The position numbers and the translations under genes were made by a program. A stretch of DNA of 64,000 bases from positions 350,001 to 414,000 of the forward strand of contig RPFO01000022.1 of NCBI GenBank assembly GCA_009746045.1. Reading direction: 5' to 3'. This DNA comes from Mesostigma viride (taxonomy: Eukaryota > Streptophyta > Mesostigmatophyceae > Mesostigmatales > Mesostigmataceae). Under the pieces are notes generated by a model, which saw nothing but the letters and a program-made list of their open reading frames with translations, was not told the origin of the DNA and searched no databases. Positions 1 through 10,439 of the stretch are shown piece after piece (the stretch's first letter is position 1; each line of letters starts with the position of its first letter).

Positions 1-128
1 AGACTTGTTCAGTCTCGCACCGTGAGACGGGCTGAACACGGCTGAATCCTTCTTTAGAAGGGGGCGTAGCCGGTACTATTGAAATCAGCCAAGCGTATAT
101 TCTGATCAGGCACTCCGCAAAGGTTGAT
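1..128 (-). repeat. Dispersed repeat, copy of 49320-49452
   Basis: The reverse complement matches 49320-49452 almost base for base. It includes the stretch TTTGCGGAGTG-CTGATCAGAATA, which also ends the tRNA-like SINE copies at 49483-49745 and 52440-52730. It is probably a retroposon 3' module. No coding capacity is seen. Confidence 0.7.
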
Positions 129-272
129 AGATGTTTGTAGATAGCTGTTGTAGATAGATTAGACCGGTAAGACTGTTTGCACCCATCCATCCATCCATCG
201 GGGTTAATGCTCCGTGACTCCCCAACGGGAGCATGCACGAGTCTAATGAACTAACTAATTAATTAATTCACT
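121..272 (+). mobile_element. 5'-truncated LINE 3' end, type II tail
   Basis: This matches, in the opposite orientation, the 3' UTR of the LINE at 49944-52380 and the fragment at 44735-44830. It has a short CCAT run, then the hairpin-forming CTCCGT...ACGGGAG motif, then TAATTAATTAATT. Relative to other tails it carries an extra CATG between GGGAG and CACGAG. Confidence 0.7.
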
Positions 273-299
273 CCCTCTCTCTTGCTTGGACTGTTATGC

Positions 300-545
300 T
301 GAACAAGAAGAGGTGGCAGACGATTGTCCAGGCTCACACACAAGCCGGCCCCTGTGGGCAAGCCCCCTCCCCCCAGAAGGAAGGGGCGCGTAGGAGAGTA
401 GCGCTAGTAGTTAGGGTTTTCTAGATTAGCTTAGAGTTAGCTTAGTTCGGTTTCGCGGCTTCGCCCACCTCCATCCATCCAGCAAGGGAATATGTGCTAC
501 ATGATCTCCCAACGGAGTCATGTTATAATGTAATTATTTAATTTT
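300..545 (+). mobile_element. Retroposon fragment with type I 3' tail
   Basis: The 3' part (about 483-545) has the type I tail: ATATGTGCTACAT, then the small hairpin CTCCCAACGGAG, then an AT-rich end. The upstream part is not recognised. It is probably a 5'-truncated copy of an element related to family A/B. Confidence 0.5.
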
Positions 546-568
546 TTGACACGCAAATTCTTACTTAA

Positions 569-2755
569 CCCTTAAACCGTCTTGACTGGGACCACGAGAA
601 CGGACTGAGTTGACCTATCTTTGCAAACACGCTAGTATCAAGCCCAATAACATTTTCTGGCCCACCCTTGTATCCAAGCATGCTTTTATATCAAGTTTTG
701 ATGGGGTCATGTTGTTGGTCACATTTCCATGCTCCAAGGGTGCTATAAATAGCATGCCCCCCAAGGGGGTACAAAAAAAAAAGGGTATGAGACCTATACC
801 ATGCAATATAAACCATTTATACAAATCAGTTGGGCTTGGCCCTTCAAAGGTAGTTTGCTATACTCACAGGCATGGCATAGATGCACTCACATCATGAAAT
901 GGCAGAGAGCTGCCTACCACAGCTAGCAAAATGCCCAAAATAACTCAGTCCGTTATAACGGCCCCAGTTTTTAGGGTGTGTTTCGCTAGCACTACCGTAT
1001 AGTTTCTTTGTGGCAACCTGGCCAACATCATCATAAACAACCACAAATGCATCCAAATGCACAGCCCCAGCATACAGAGCTACTGCCATTCTATGCATTG
1101 GGTATAAAGCTTGTGCAATCAACCATACGCACACGGACGGTCGCAAGGAGGAGGCATAGCAAGGTGGAGATTACTAGTGCAGCAAAGGTATAAAAAAGCA
1201 CCCCTAAAGTGTTGTCAATGATGAGAAAAACAAATGGTTTAAGCTGGACATGCTGCCATGCCAGCAGGGTCATGTTTCTAGCTTGCAAGGAGCACACAAC
1301 AAGAAGCTAGCAAGACATGAAGTGGTGCAGAAAGCTTGCCATGGAAACACTACTTTCGACCTGCATGAGCGAGGGATAATCACCTTGGTATTACATATAT
1401 CTTATCCATGAACGACCCCGACCGTGTTCTCACCACCATGAGGCTAATATTGGCTGAACGGAAGTGAATATGGGCTAAAATCTGCCCGACATTGGCGTAC
1501 ACCAACCAATTGACAAGCCTGTGCAAAGAAGCAGCAAACCACAAAAAAACGATTACAAACCTTCTAGTACAAGCCTACGAACAAGTGCCAAACGTTAAAC
1601 TATATATACTGGGTTCTTACAAGACGCCAGCGCTCAAATACGTACCAGCTGGAGACCGGACGTTACCTTGCTTGCGGGAGCCAGCACCCCCACATTGTAG
1701 ATGTATCCACCGCGGCTTTTTTCAACACGCCACTAACCACAAATGCTAAAAACAATTTATATATTGCATCAGTGCGCAAACAAATGGACTTTCGCTGCGA
1801 TTAATGACGTAGCCCTGGCATGCTCATCGCCTGGCCGCCCTAACGAGCTGCCGCAAGGAAAAATTGCTCCGAAGCCTACATTCGCATTTCTATCTGTTCC
1901 GCAGCTAGGTATGCAGCATGTTTATGACATAAATAATATTTCCACAAAATTTCAGCGCAATCTGATCATCCGTGCTCCTGCCCCAATCATCTTTTGCTTC
2001 GCCATAGCCGGAATATTGCATGCACGACAAAATTATTTTTATGCACGTCGTCTTCGTTCGACCATGGTACCCCCCTGGACTTGCAAGCGCGTAGCACCCT
2101 GGCCAAGTGTCCGATGGACGGTCTGAGAAGTGCTGCGGATAGGCCACGTGGCCAGCTTTCAGGATCCGTCGAGTTGACCGTTAAATTCAAAGTGGCGCGG
2201 CGCCCAGTTCTGCCACAAACTCGGTCCGTTTACACCCTCCGCATTGGAAGTTTGTTATTATGGGTCAATTTTTGCCGTATTTGCATTACGAATAACCCTG
2301 GATGGTTTGTTGGGGAGCCAGTTAGAGTCCCGGGTTTTTATTATTTAATTAAAACCTTTTGTTTGTTTGTTTGTCCTACAGCCGTTCAAGGCACATGGGT
2401 ACTTATTTAATTAATAAATTTCTTTTGTTTGTTTGGTAGATATCGTACACGCCGTCCCCAATTCGGCCGGCAATCCGGCCCGGCGGCCCCCCTTCGGCGG
2501 CCATAGGCTAGAGTCAGTGGAGGTCAGTGATACCCAGAGCCCACATGAGTTAATTAATTAATTTTGTTTGTTTGTTTGTTGAGTCCAGTCCTCAGCCCCC
2601 GGAGTTAATTAATTAATTTTCTTTTGTTTTTTTTATGGTTTTCAGCCAGAACATTTTCCAGAAGCTAATTATTTAGTTAGAACTTCCAATGCGGGCGGTG
2701 TAAATGGTCCCAGTTCGACTGGGACCATTATAACGGACCCGTGACGATTTAAGGG
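569..2755. mobile_element. Candidate piggyBac-like element flanked by TTAA
   Basis: The left end reads TTAA then CCCTTAAACCGTC, and the right end reads GACGATTTAAGGG then TTAA. The terminal inverted repeat is therefore 13 bp with one mismatch, starting CCC, with a TTAA on each side (565-568 and 2756-2759). TTAA duplication with CCC...GGG ends is the known signature of the piggyBac superfamily. The 2.2 kb between the ends has no recognisable DDE transposase; its small ORFs look spurious, so it would be non-autonomous or decayed. It contains a second, internal inverted pair (2224-2251 and 2681-2708). A chance pairing of short ends cannot be excluded. Confidence 0.42.
2239..2325 (+). repeat. Dispersed ~85-bp repeat (second copy 62036-62120)
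   Basis: This is nearly identical to 62036-62120 over CCGCATTGGAAGTTTG through AATAACCCTGGAT. It is non-coding and its element of origin is unknown. Here it lies inside the candidate TTAA element. Confidence 0.75.
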
Positions 2756-2949
2756 TTAAGTACTGACTGGCTGACAGGGTGCCCGCCGCCCCCACGGGAA
2801 CAGGTGGTTGCGGGGCAAACAGTTGGTGTCGCAGCGCCAACCATGGACATCTTTGGGAGACGTCCACTATTCAGTTCTCCACGATCCTCCAATTACGGGG
2901 ACACAAGACTAATTACTAAATGGCTGTCACGCAAGCCACGAGCCACGAG

Positions 2950-4655
2950 GTAGCCATGGCTGATGACGGCGGAGCTCATAACTTTCACGTTTGAGCACCG
3001 AATTCAGCCGTGGATATCACTATCGCTTCGTCTTTCTAAGACGCACATGCTGATATAATTTTCCGAATCTAAAACGCAACATATCACGAGCAAACGCCTG
3101 TCGACGCAACGCAGTTTGGCGGATGCGCTCGCCCATGAAAATGCGGCAGCTGCGGCTGCAGCTTTGCCAGCTCCGGCAGGCAGCGGTGACACTAGTAGTC
3201 GTGCACTGGTGGTCGCCCAGCAACCTCCCGGGCTCAATGCCTCGCCATCGGCATCTCCTGACCCTAAACGCGCCCGCTCCGCCGACAAAACAGGAGGGTC
3301 TTCACGCCCCTCGGAACCGCGCTGTCGGCTCCAACCTTTCCAGGTCGATGATCACGACTGGACCAACATGTCTCCGGCCGATGCTCTGCTCTGCATCTTC
3401 CTCGGGGACTACGCCTCGCTTTACGACCTGTGCCTCCATCTCCACGACAACAATCGCCTCCTCCTCCCGGACGGCCGCCGATGGAACTGACATCCGCCTG
3501 CTGTTCGGGTGCCCTCGCCCCCAACTCCAGCACGCCATCCTCAACTCCCTTCTCCAGCGCTCTGATGGCGAGATCTGGGCTCCATCCATCTTCGCCCCCA
3601 CCCTCCGTTCCATCCTCATGGAAGCCTTTCAGCAGCACGTGACCCCCCTTGCTGCTGACGTCGCAGCAATGGGTGGTCCGCTAGCTGGCTGCTGAACTTC
3701 CTCACCTCACCGCCACCTCCACTGCCATTTCCGCCTCCACTGCCGACATCAAAGCCCAGCTCCTCGACCTCGACCTACGCCTTCAAGCCACCGCCACCGC
3801 CCTTGAGAGCTTGCATGACACCGTCGGCCTCACCGCCCAGGCGGTGAAGGACATCGCCGCCCAGCCGGCGCCTGCTGGCCCGGCCGGCGATGCTCCCTCC
3901 ACCTGGGCGGACTTGCTTAATTAAGCAGCACACCACCGGCTCCGCCACCTCCACCATCTCGGCACAACTCAAGCAACAAGCCCTCGGCCTTCGCGAGGAA
4001 GCTGACCTCGCCCGGCGCAGCCACAATGTCATCGTCAAGCACTTCGACCAGCCGGCAGGTGAGACCTCCACGATCGAGCCTTCTTGAGGCGCGACATTTT
4101 TGCCCCCATGCTACTCACTGGTGAGCTGGACATGTCGGCTGTCCGCCTCCCCCGCGCGCGGGGGAAGGCTGGCCCGGCACCCGTGCTCCTCACCGGTTTA
4201 AGTACATGGCGGACAAGCTGGCAAATTTCCTTAAATGCCGCAAGAAGCTCTCGAGGACTCGCTTCACGCTGGACGACGACTTGACCCCGGCCCAGCAACA
4301 GCGGCGACGCGAGCTGTGGCCGACCTACCTTCAGCTCCGGCAGCGCGCAGGGGGGAAGCCGGTATACTGGAGGGGGGCGGTCATCCACGTTGACCACAAG
4401 CCCTGGCAGCCCCCTCCTGCCACCTCAGACTTGGGAATCCATACCAGTAGTGTAGATTAGTCAGGCTTAGCCTAGCATGTGGCCCACGCGCATGTGCGCC
4501 CATAATGGCCCTAATGGATGTTGCCTTCAGAATTTAGCCAAGCCATGCCTATAATGGGACCCCCATGGATGTTGCAGTCAGCATTTAGCTATGCTATGCC
4601 TATGCAGAGAGATGCCGGCTCTCTGTCGAGAAGCCATGCCCTAGGTAGCCCTTGT
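2950..4655 (+). mobile_element. ORF1-only retroposon family A, 5' part
   Basis: The 5' region (GGCTGATGACGGCGGAG and the following 120 bp) is homologous to the start of family B at about 6230. The body holds a broken ORF1, and the 3' UTR matches family B's. At 4656 it is interrupted by a reverse-oriented Penelope-like element, and it resumes at 9134. No reverse transcriptase is seen in the element. Confidence 0.7.
3116..4460 (+). pseudogene. Family A ORF1p remnant (L1-ORF1-like nucleic-acid-binding protein)
   Basis: Pieces of one protein are scattered over several frames. The N-terminal part (3116-3490) has a Pro/Ala-rich start with VVAQQPPGLN and SPSASPDPKRARS, homologous to the family B N-terminus, and ends at a stop. 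The C-terminal piece (4206-4460) carries FTLDDDLTPAQQQRRRELW and then VYWRGAVIHVDHK, the terminal domain shared with family B. The middle is frameshifted. This is the ORF1-type RNA-binding protein of a non-LTR retroposon by analogy; function is inferred from architecture. It cannot make a full protein. Confidence 0.65.
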
Positions 4656-6167
4656 ATCAAAGAGACAACCAGCGCAGGCCAGAAATCGGGAGAATCCGGA
4701 CCATGGTAGCTCGAGCCTGCCGTTATCTTTTCCGTGTTTTCGAGTCGTTCAGGATGATGAAGATGAATGGTGATGGAAATGTGTATCCTTGTGCATTGAA
4801 ATTATGGCTGGCTTACGTGTGGAGCGACTAGATGACCTAGACGGTGGGGCCGGAAACAGCATGCTTGATCAGGGCGTGTGTTTCGAGCCTAACTGGCCGG
4901 GAGTGTCTAGTGGTGAGCACCATTGCTGCGATCGCTCTCCCACCATTTACGAGGAAATACCCGCAAATGGAAAACCACTGAAAAGGTCTAGCTAGTCAGT
5001 CATCACGTTAGCCATGCCATGATTCCAAACGTCCAAGAAACTGCACACGGTGCAAAGGCAAAAAGCCGGAGGACAGCACTTTCAAATGTGCGGCGGGAAC
5101 CAAAAGCCCGCGGATGCCAGAAAACATCGTGTTGCGGCAGCGACGCGACGATGTGGACGACGAATCCAGTGCCAAGCTCGGAACGGCCGCAAAGGAGATC
5201 TGGCATCGCAGGGTTCAGATGTGCGGAGATACTATGCGATCCAGCCGGTCCACGACCTGTTTGTAGAGCTTGTGCCAAGGGGCAGCACCGAACAGATGTG
5301 GGTGACGTTGCAAAAAACATCGGACTTGACGGAGCATAATGGCTCGGTCATAGTCTTTGACCAATAAACGCTGCAAGAGTTCAACAAGAGTCGTGATGAA
5401 ATCAACACGATAAGAACAAAGACGGGAAAAACGATGTAACTGAGAAAGAACAACACCATATTTTGCTGTGTGGGAAAGGAGACTGTGAATATCGGGGTAA
5501 CGAATAAAAGGAATTTGCTGGTATTTAGGATCCTTGCGCTTATCATAGACAGCCGTACGCCAGCCCTTCTTGTTATGGGTAATGTTAAGATCGAGGTAAT
5601 TGCAATGAGTATCCTCCGACGTGAGCTTTAATGTGAGGGACGCTTGCGGGTAGATGCCAGGCAGACCAGCGGTGATATACAAATGGGTTGCGAAATCAGG
5701 GTTGTCGAAAGCGATGACATCATCAATGTATCGACATGTATGGATAAAACGCCTGATGAGAACATCATCGTTTGAGGCAATGAGATTCTCCATGAATGCA
5801 AGCTCATAAGTGTATAGATAGAGGTTTGCAAGGAGCCCGGCCGGCACAGTTAGTGCCCATAGGGATGCCGATAGCTTGTTGGTATACATTGCCCGCAAAA
5901 CAGATGAAGGTGTTATCAACAAGATAAGAGATCCAATGAACAAGGTCAGCCTTCGTGATAATATAATTATAACCATCCCGCACGATAGCACCTGCCGCGA
6001 TCCCTGAGAGCCACGTTGCCGTGGGCTTGGTCTGAGAAACACGCACGTGCAGGTGGTTGCGCCCGTGAGGCCTACGTGCATACAGTCGAGTAAGGAGGCT
6101 ATCTAAACGAGCTTTCAAATCGTGCAAATCTAGTGTGGTATATAGAGTGGTGAAATCATAGGTGGCT

Positions 6168-6181
6168 ATGGGCATAGGTAT
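6168..6181 (+). repeat. Target site duplication, left copy (family B)
   Basis: ATGGGCATAGGTAT is repeated exactly at 8252-8265, immediately after the TAATTAATTA tail of the inserted element. The uninterrupted site is seen in copy 2 at about 11485-11500. Confidence 0.93.
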
Positions 6182-8251
6182 GAGGCAGGTTGTGGATGTG
6201 ACCTTCCTTTCGGCAACGAAAATGGCTGACGGCGGTATGGCTGACGGCGGAGTTCAGATCTTTTGCATCTGAGCCCCAAATTCGGTCAGACCACTCGCAT
6301 TCGATGCGCTTTTTTGAGACGCACCCGCCAGTATAATCGGTTACGGCTGAAACGCAGTATTGCGGAAGTTATCACGTGACAGGCAGCTATGACGACCTCT
6401 AAAGCAAAACGGGGTTTGGAAAAGGAGCTTACCGGCTCCCAGCCCAACCCGCTCGCCATCGTTCTTGCCCAGCCGCCTGGGCTCGCCAACCCACCGCCAG
6501 CAGCCCCATCGCCCAGCGCCTCGCCTGAGCCCAAGAAACCCTGCCACGCTCGCACCTGGAGCAAGTTCCTCCCCGGCGACCGACGCTTCGGCTGGACCGT
6601 GTGGCAAGAATTGTCGCCGCAGGAATGCATTGAGGTTCTCCAGTTCCTCGAACAGGAGCGGAAGCTCTTCGTGCCCAAGGGGGGGCGGCTATCGACTACA
6701 ATGGAGACATGTCCTGGCTCTATGCTTTGGACGAAGTACAACAACGCCTGATTATCTTGACCAGCCAATTCCAGAGCCACCTCTCCGACCTCACCCGCAC
6801 GCTCCGCACCCCAGCCCCCGCACAGCCGGCAGCCCCATCGGCTTCCTCCCTCTGCAAGGATGACCTCCGCGCAGTGCTGGAGGAGCACGTGACCTGGCCG
6901 CTGGCCGAGCAGCTGACATCGCTGAACACCACGCTCAACAAGGTCGAGGCCCGGGTCTCCAACGTGGAAACCAAGGTCGTCCACAAGCTCCAACCCCAGT
7001 TCACGGCTCTACACACCGCGGAGCAGGCTTCGGAAAAGCATGCTACACTTGTCTCTCGCCTTAACCAGGTGGAGGGAAAGTGTGGCGTGCTCCTGAAGAA
7101 GCTTGAGGCCATCACCGCCCACACCGAGGCCCTGGCCACACAGGTCCCCAAGATAGCGGAGCAGACGGCCACCATTGCATCCCAGCCACCCCGGCAGGAT
7201 GCTGGCGACCTCCCGCCGCTCTCCTACGCGGACCTGCTGCGGTCAGCGACCGCCTCCACCACCGACGCCATCGCCACAAAGCTCCAGGAGCTGGAGAACC
7301 ACCGCCAGGCCCAGCAACGGGAGGTCACCGACCGCGCTCGCCGCGAGTGCCGAGTGGTGCTACGTCGCTTCCCCCAGAAGCCAGGTGAGACGTCAACCTC
7401 TCTTGCTGACGAGCTCAAGAACCAGCTTCTTACCCTCATGGGCCTGGTAGGTGAGGTAGCACTGAGCGGGTGCCACCGCCTTCCCCACTCACGGGACAAG
7501 GCGGCTCCCCCACCAGTCCTCCTCACCTTCCCCTCCCCTGAGGATAAGCAGCGGTTCCTCTCTCGTCGCAAGCGGTTGCACGACCTCACCTGGACGCTGG
7601 ATGACGACCTCACCCCCGCTCAGCAACAGCAGCGACGCGACCTGTGGCCGGAATACCTCCGCCATAAGCAGGACCCCCAGAAGCCCAAGGTGTACTGGAG
7701 GGGCGGGGACCTGATGATCAACCACAAGATGTGGACGCCCCCAGCGGGCTAGAATAGCAATAGCCCTAGATTGTAACCCTTGGCGTCACTGCCGCTAAGG
7801 CAGCCATGCCTAGACTATTTGCCTAGCTGTGCCAACACACCTAGTCACGTGCCGCCAACGCACGGTCCACCACCAGCCATAGCCTAGTACAGCCATGCTA
7901 CGCCCTGGCTATGTTTAGCCAAGCCATGCCTATAATGGGACCCCCCCATGGATGTTGCATTAAGAATTTAGCCATGCTATGCCATGCAGAGAGATGCTCT
8001 CTGTCGAGCAGCCATGTCCTAGCTCTTGTATAGCCATGCTGATCTTCCTCCCTCACAGGCATGCTCCCCCCCTTACCCGGGCATAGCGTGATAGACCATG
8101 AGGGTGCAGGTGCCCTGGTGCACCTAGAGCAAGGGTAGCTTACATTCCCACCCTTGCATGAAGTAGCCTAGGATGTATTAAAAGCCATATGCCCCTTCTC
8201 AGGGATATGCGCTACATTGACTCCCAACGGAGCGATGTTGATAATTAATTA
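6182..8251 (+). mobile_element. ORF1-only retroposon family B, complete insertion
   Basis: A 2070-bp insertion flanked by a perfect 14-bp target duplication, placed in the RT gene of Penelope-like copy 1. It has a 5' UTR, one ORF (ORF1 type), a long 3' UTR, the type I tail (GATATGCGCTACAT, then CTCCCAACGGAG) and a terminal TAATTAATTAAT. There is no RT or endonuclease anywhere inside, and the clean duplications show that this is the whole inserted unit. Such elements resemble the HAL1 'half-L1' elements of mammals and must use an enzyme supplied in trans (inference). Confidence 0.85.
6389..7752 (+). pseudogene. Family B ORF1p, one frameshift in a G run
   Basis: It starts MTTSKAKRG at 6389 and has a Pro-rich N-terminal part with SPSASPEPKK. 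At about 6679-6685 a run of seven G separates two frames: the first ends at 6751 and the second continues in frame as AIDYNGDMSWLYALDEV to a stop at 7750-7752. The second part has a long coiled-coil-like stretch (about 6850-7190, LNKVEARVSNVETKV), then VVLRRFPQKPGETSTSLADE and a C-terminal domain with LDDDLTPAQQQQRRDLWPEY. Coiled coil, RRM-like core and basic C-terminal domain is the layout of L1 ORF1p-type RNA chaperones. Restoring one base in the G run would give about 455 residues. A sequencing error in the homopolymer is possible. Confidence 0.75.
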
Positions 8252-8265
8252 ATGGGCATAGGTAT
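8252..8265 (+). repeat. Target site duplication, right copy (family B)
   Basis: Exact repeat of 6168-6181, directly after the element's AT-rich tail. Confidence 0.93.
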
Positions 8266-9133
8266 ACGTTTCTCTGCTGCTGTCTTAGAACGGCTAAGGG
8301 CGGCAAGGCGTAGGCGTACTTGGGCTGAGTCTATGACGATCCAACTACCAGCGCATTCATACCCGGCATTCGACAGCACCTCCACCCATAATGCATTGGC
8401 TTCGGGGAGAAGCTGAGCATTCAAAGCATGGCAGATGAGTTTCGAGAGAGGCATCAGTGGGGCTGAATGCGACGCAGCAATGGTGCGCAAAGCAACAGGA
8501 GTTTTGTGCAGCTTAAGAGTGAGATACAGATATGGGAACGTAGTGGTGGTGGCGCGTCGCTGCCGCTTAAGGAATGCCCGAGCAAAAATGTTTTGGCTGT
8601 GCAGAAAAGCCCGATGAGCAGCAGTGATACTGGCGGCCGGTGGACTGTGCACGCTGAACATAGGTAGGGCTGGACGCCAACTCGTGTTGCAAAGTAGCAA
8701 GGTAGTGCTTCTTGCATATAAAAGCAAAGTTGTTGGCACTCTTGTCAACACACGTGATGATAAAGTCCTGCTTGAAGTGGTCAAGAAGTGCTTTATCTGT
8801 GGTGTTGAACCAGGTGGTGCGGTGGACCTGCTGGAGACGGTAATCAAGCCTGGTGAGACGTGCATTGCATAGTCGTGCATGACGGCGCGAAACCACGGTT
8901 CCATGGCAAGGGGAGCAAGCTGTAGGCCCGTGCTCATGGTATTGCAGAATTTGCGTAGTGATGTGGAGAGCAGTGCATTCACCTCTTTGGCACGTACACG
9001 TGCGCTGGACCCACGGCCGAAACTTGGTGCCTTTGGCAAAAAGGTCTACAAGCGTGTGGCTCGGCAGGATGCTGAGGTCAGCGGTCATGATGACGTGCTG
9101 TGAGGTGGGATCAAGGTACTTGAAATACCGTTA

Positions 9134-9375
9134 TAGCCATGATGATCTTCCTCCCCCGTGCCAGGATCCCCTTAGCTGGGTTGAACCTGAGACAGCATGG
9201 CGGTGCCGGTGCCCTTGAGGCACCTAGAGCAAGTGTTGCTTACATTCCGGCACTCTTGCAGGAAGTAGCCTAGAATGTATTAAAAGCCATATGCCCCTTC
9301 TCAGGGATATGTGCTACATATTCTCCCAACGGAGTTATGTTACAATTCAATTCAATTCAAGACTAATTATTTAAT
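9134..9375 (+). mobile_element. Family A retroposon, 3' part with type I tail
   Basis: It resumes the family A 3' UTR at TAGCCATGATGATCTTCCTCCC, as in family B at 8029. It ends with the type I tail: ATATGTGCTACAT, CTCCCAACGGAG, then three AATTC-type units. Together with 2950-4655 it forms one element interrupted by Penelope-like copy 1. Confidence 0.75.
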
Positions 9376-9609
9376 TAAAACTAATGTAGCATGCATGCAG
9401 GTATAGTGCCACTTCATAGTGCCAGCTAGGCCCTAGCGGTCACGCCGGGCGCGTTCTTCCCGTGGAGGGATACGCGCAATTCTTCCCCACTGCGTGAGGA
9501 CCATTGATCTAGCTGGCTACAACCTGGGCCCAGCTATGGCCTCATTCTGCAGAAAGATGCATGCATCTTTCTCCATATATATCACGAAGAGGCCGGCCTG
9601 AGCCCCGCA

Positions 9610-10390
9610 TTAATGAATGAAAAATCATAGCTCCGTGGGGAGCATATGTAACACATAGCCCTGAGAAAGGGGCATCTATGGGTTTGTAATACAATCAGGG
9701 CGACAACCTGCAGGTGTAGGATGTACAACTATCACCTGCTCTGGGTGCACAAGGTGCACCTGCACCGCCATGATGGTTCATGCCTCCTATAAACAAGCAC
9801 AAGCACACAAGGCGGCTTGAGGAGAGGGCCTAGAAGGCCTGCATGGCATATGGGGTGGAAGGTATGTGGCTAGGCTATAGCTGGTAAACACATGGCATCT
9901 CAGCAGAGAGTAGCTCCCTGCTTAGGCATAGCATGGCTAAATGCTGACTGCAACATCCATGGGAGGTCCCATTGTAGGCATGGCGTAGCTAAATACTGAA
10001 GGCATCATCCATGCGGGGCCATTATGGGCGCACATGCGCGTGGGCCACATGCTAGGCTAAGCCTGACTAATCTACACTACTGGTATAGGTTCCCTAGTCT
10101 GAGGTGGCAGGAGGGGCCTGCCAGGGCCGCTTGTGGTCAACGTGGATGACCGGCCCCCTCGAGCTCCAGTACACCGGCTTCCCCCCTGCGCGCTGCCGGA
10201 GCTGAAGGTAGGTCGGCCATAGCTCGCGTCCCCGCTGTTGCTGGGCCAGGGTCAAGTCGTCGTCCAGCGTGAAGCGAGTCTCCGAGAGCTTCTTGCGGCA
10301 CGCCAGCTTGTCCCCCATGTACTTAAAGGTGAGAAGCACAGGTGCCGCGCCAGCCTTACCCCGCGCGCGGGGGAGGCGGACAGCCGACAT
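9610..10390 (-). mobile_element. Family A retroposon, 5'-truncated, reverse orientation
   Basis: The type I tail in reverse (about 9630-9700) begins the element. The 3' UTR follows, and the C-terminal part of ORF1p lies at 10094-10390 (FTLDDDLTLAQQQRGREL, then HVDHKRPWQAPPATSD). The copy starts at MSAVRLPRARGK, so it is truncated at the 5' side. Compared with the copy at 4130-4440 it has several small indels that break the frame. Confidence 0.75.
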
Positions 10391-10439
10391 CTACAGCTCG
10401 CCAGCAGCCGACATCTGCAGCCCCGCATGTCCTGTGCTA

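Larger units (their letters stand above)
5215..9088 (-). pseudogene. Penelope-like reverse transcriptase, disrupted copy
   Basis: The same protein as the intact ORF at 10561-12444, but disabled in several ways. The family B element is inserted within codons for ...IPMPI. Against copy 2 there are 4-bp additions (CCGG near 5838, CCGG near 8635, GTAC near 8995), a 2-bp addition near 8872, in-frame 3-bp additions near 8417 and 9090, and a 1-bp change in the 3' UTR near 5040. RT motifs are still visible in pieces: DFTTLYTT (motif A) and RYIDDVI (motif C). The 4-bp addition at 5838 falls in motif B, just after GTNCAG. Confidence 0.85.
4656..9133 (-). mobile_element. Penelope-like RT element, copy 1 (split by family B insertion)
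   Basis: Read on the minus strand it matches copy 2 (10600-13012) along its length, apart from the 2070-bp insertion at 6182-8251. The 3' end (plus 4656-4690, ATCAAAGAGACAACCAGCG) is the terminus shared by at least six short fragments elsewhere in the window. The 5' end stops at CGGTATTTCAAGTACC, inside the region that copy 2 continues beyond, so copy 1 is 5'-truncated. It sits in the 3' UTR of family A: the host sequence reads across CTTGTA / TAGCCATG once the insert is removed. Any target duplication is only about 3 bp (TAT). Confidence 0.8.
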
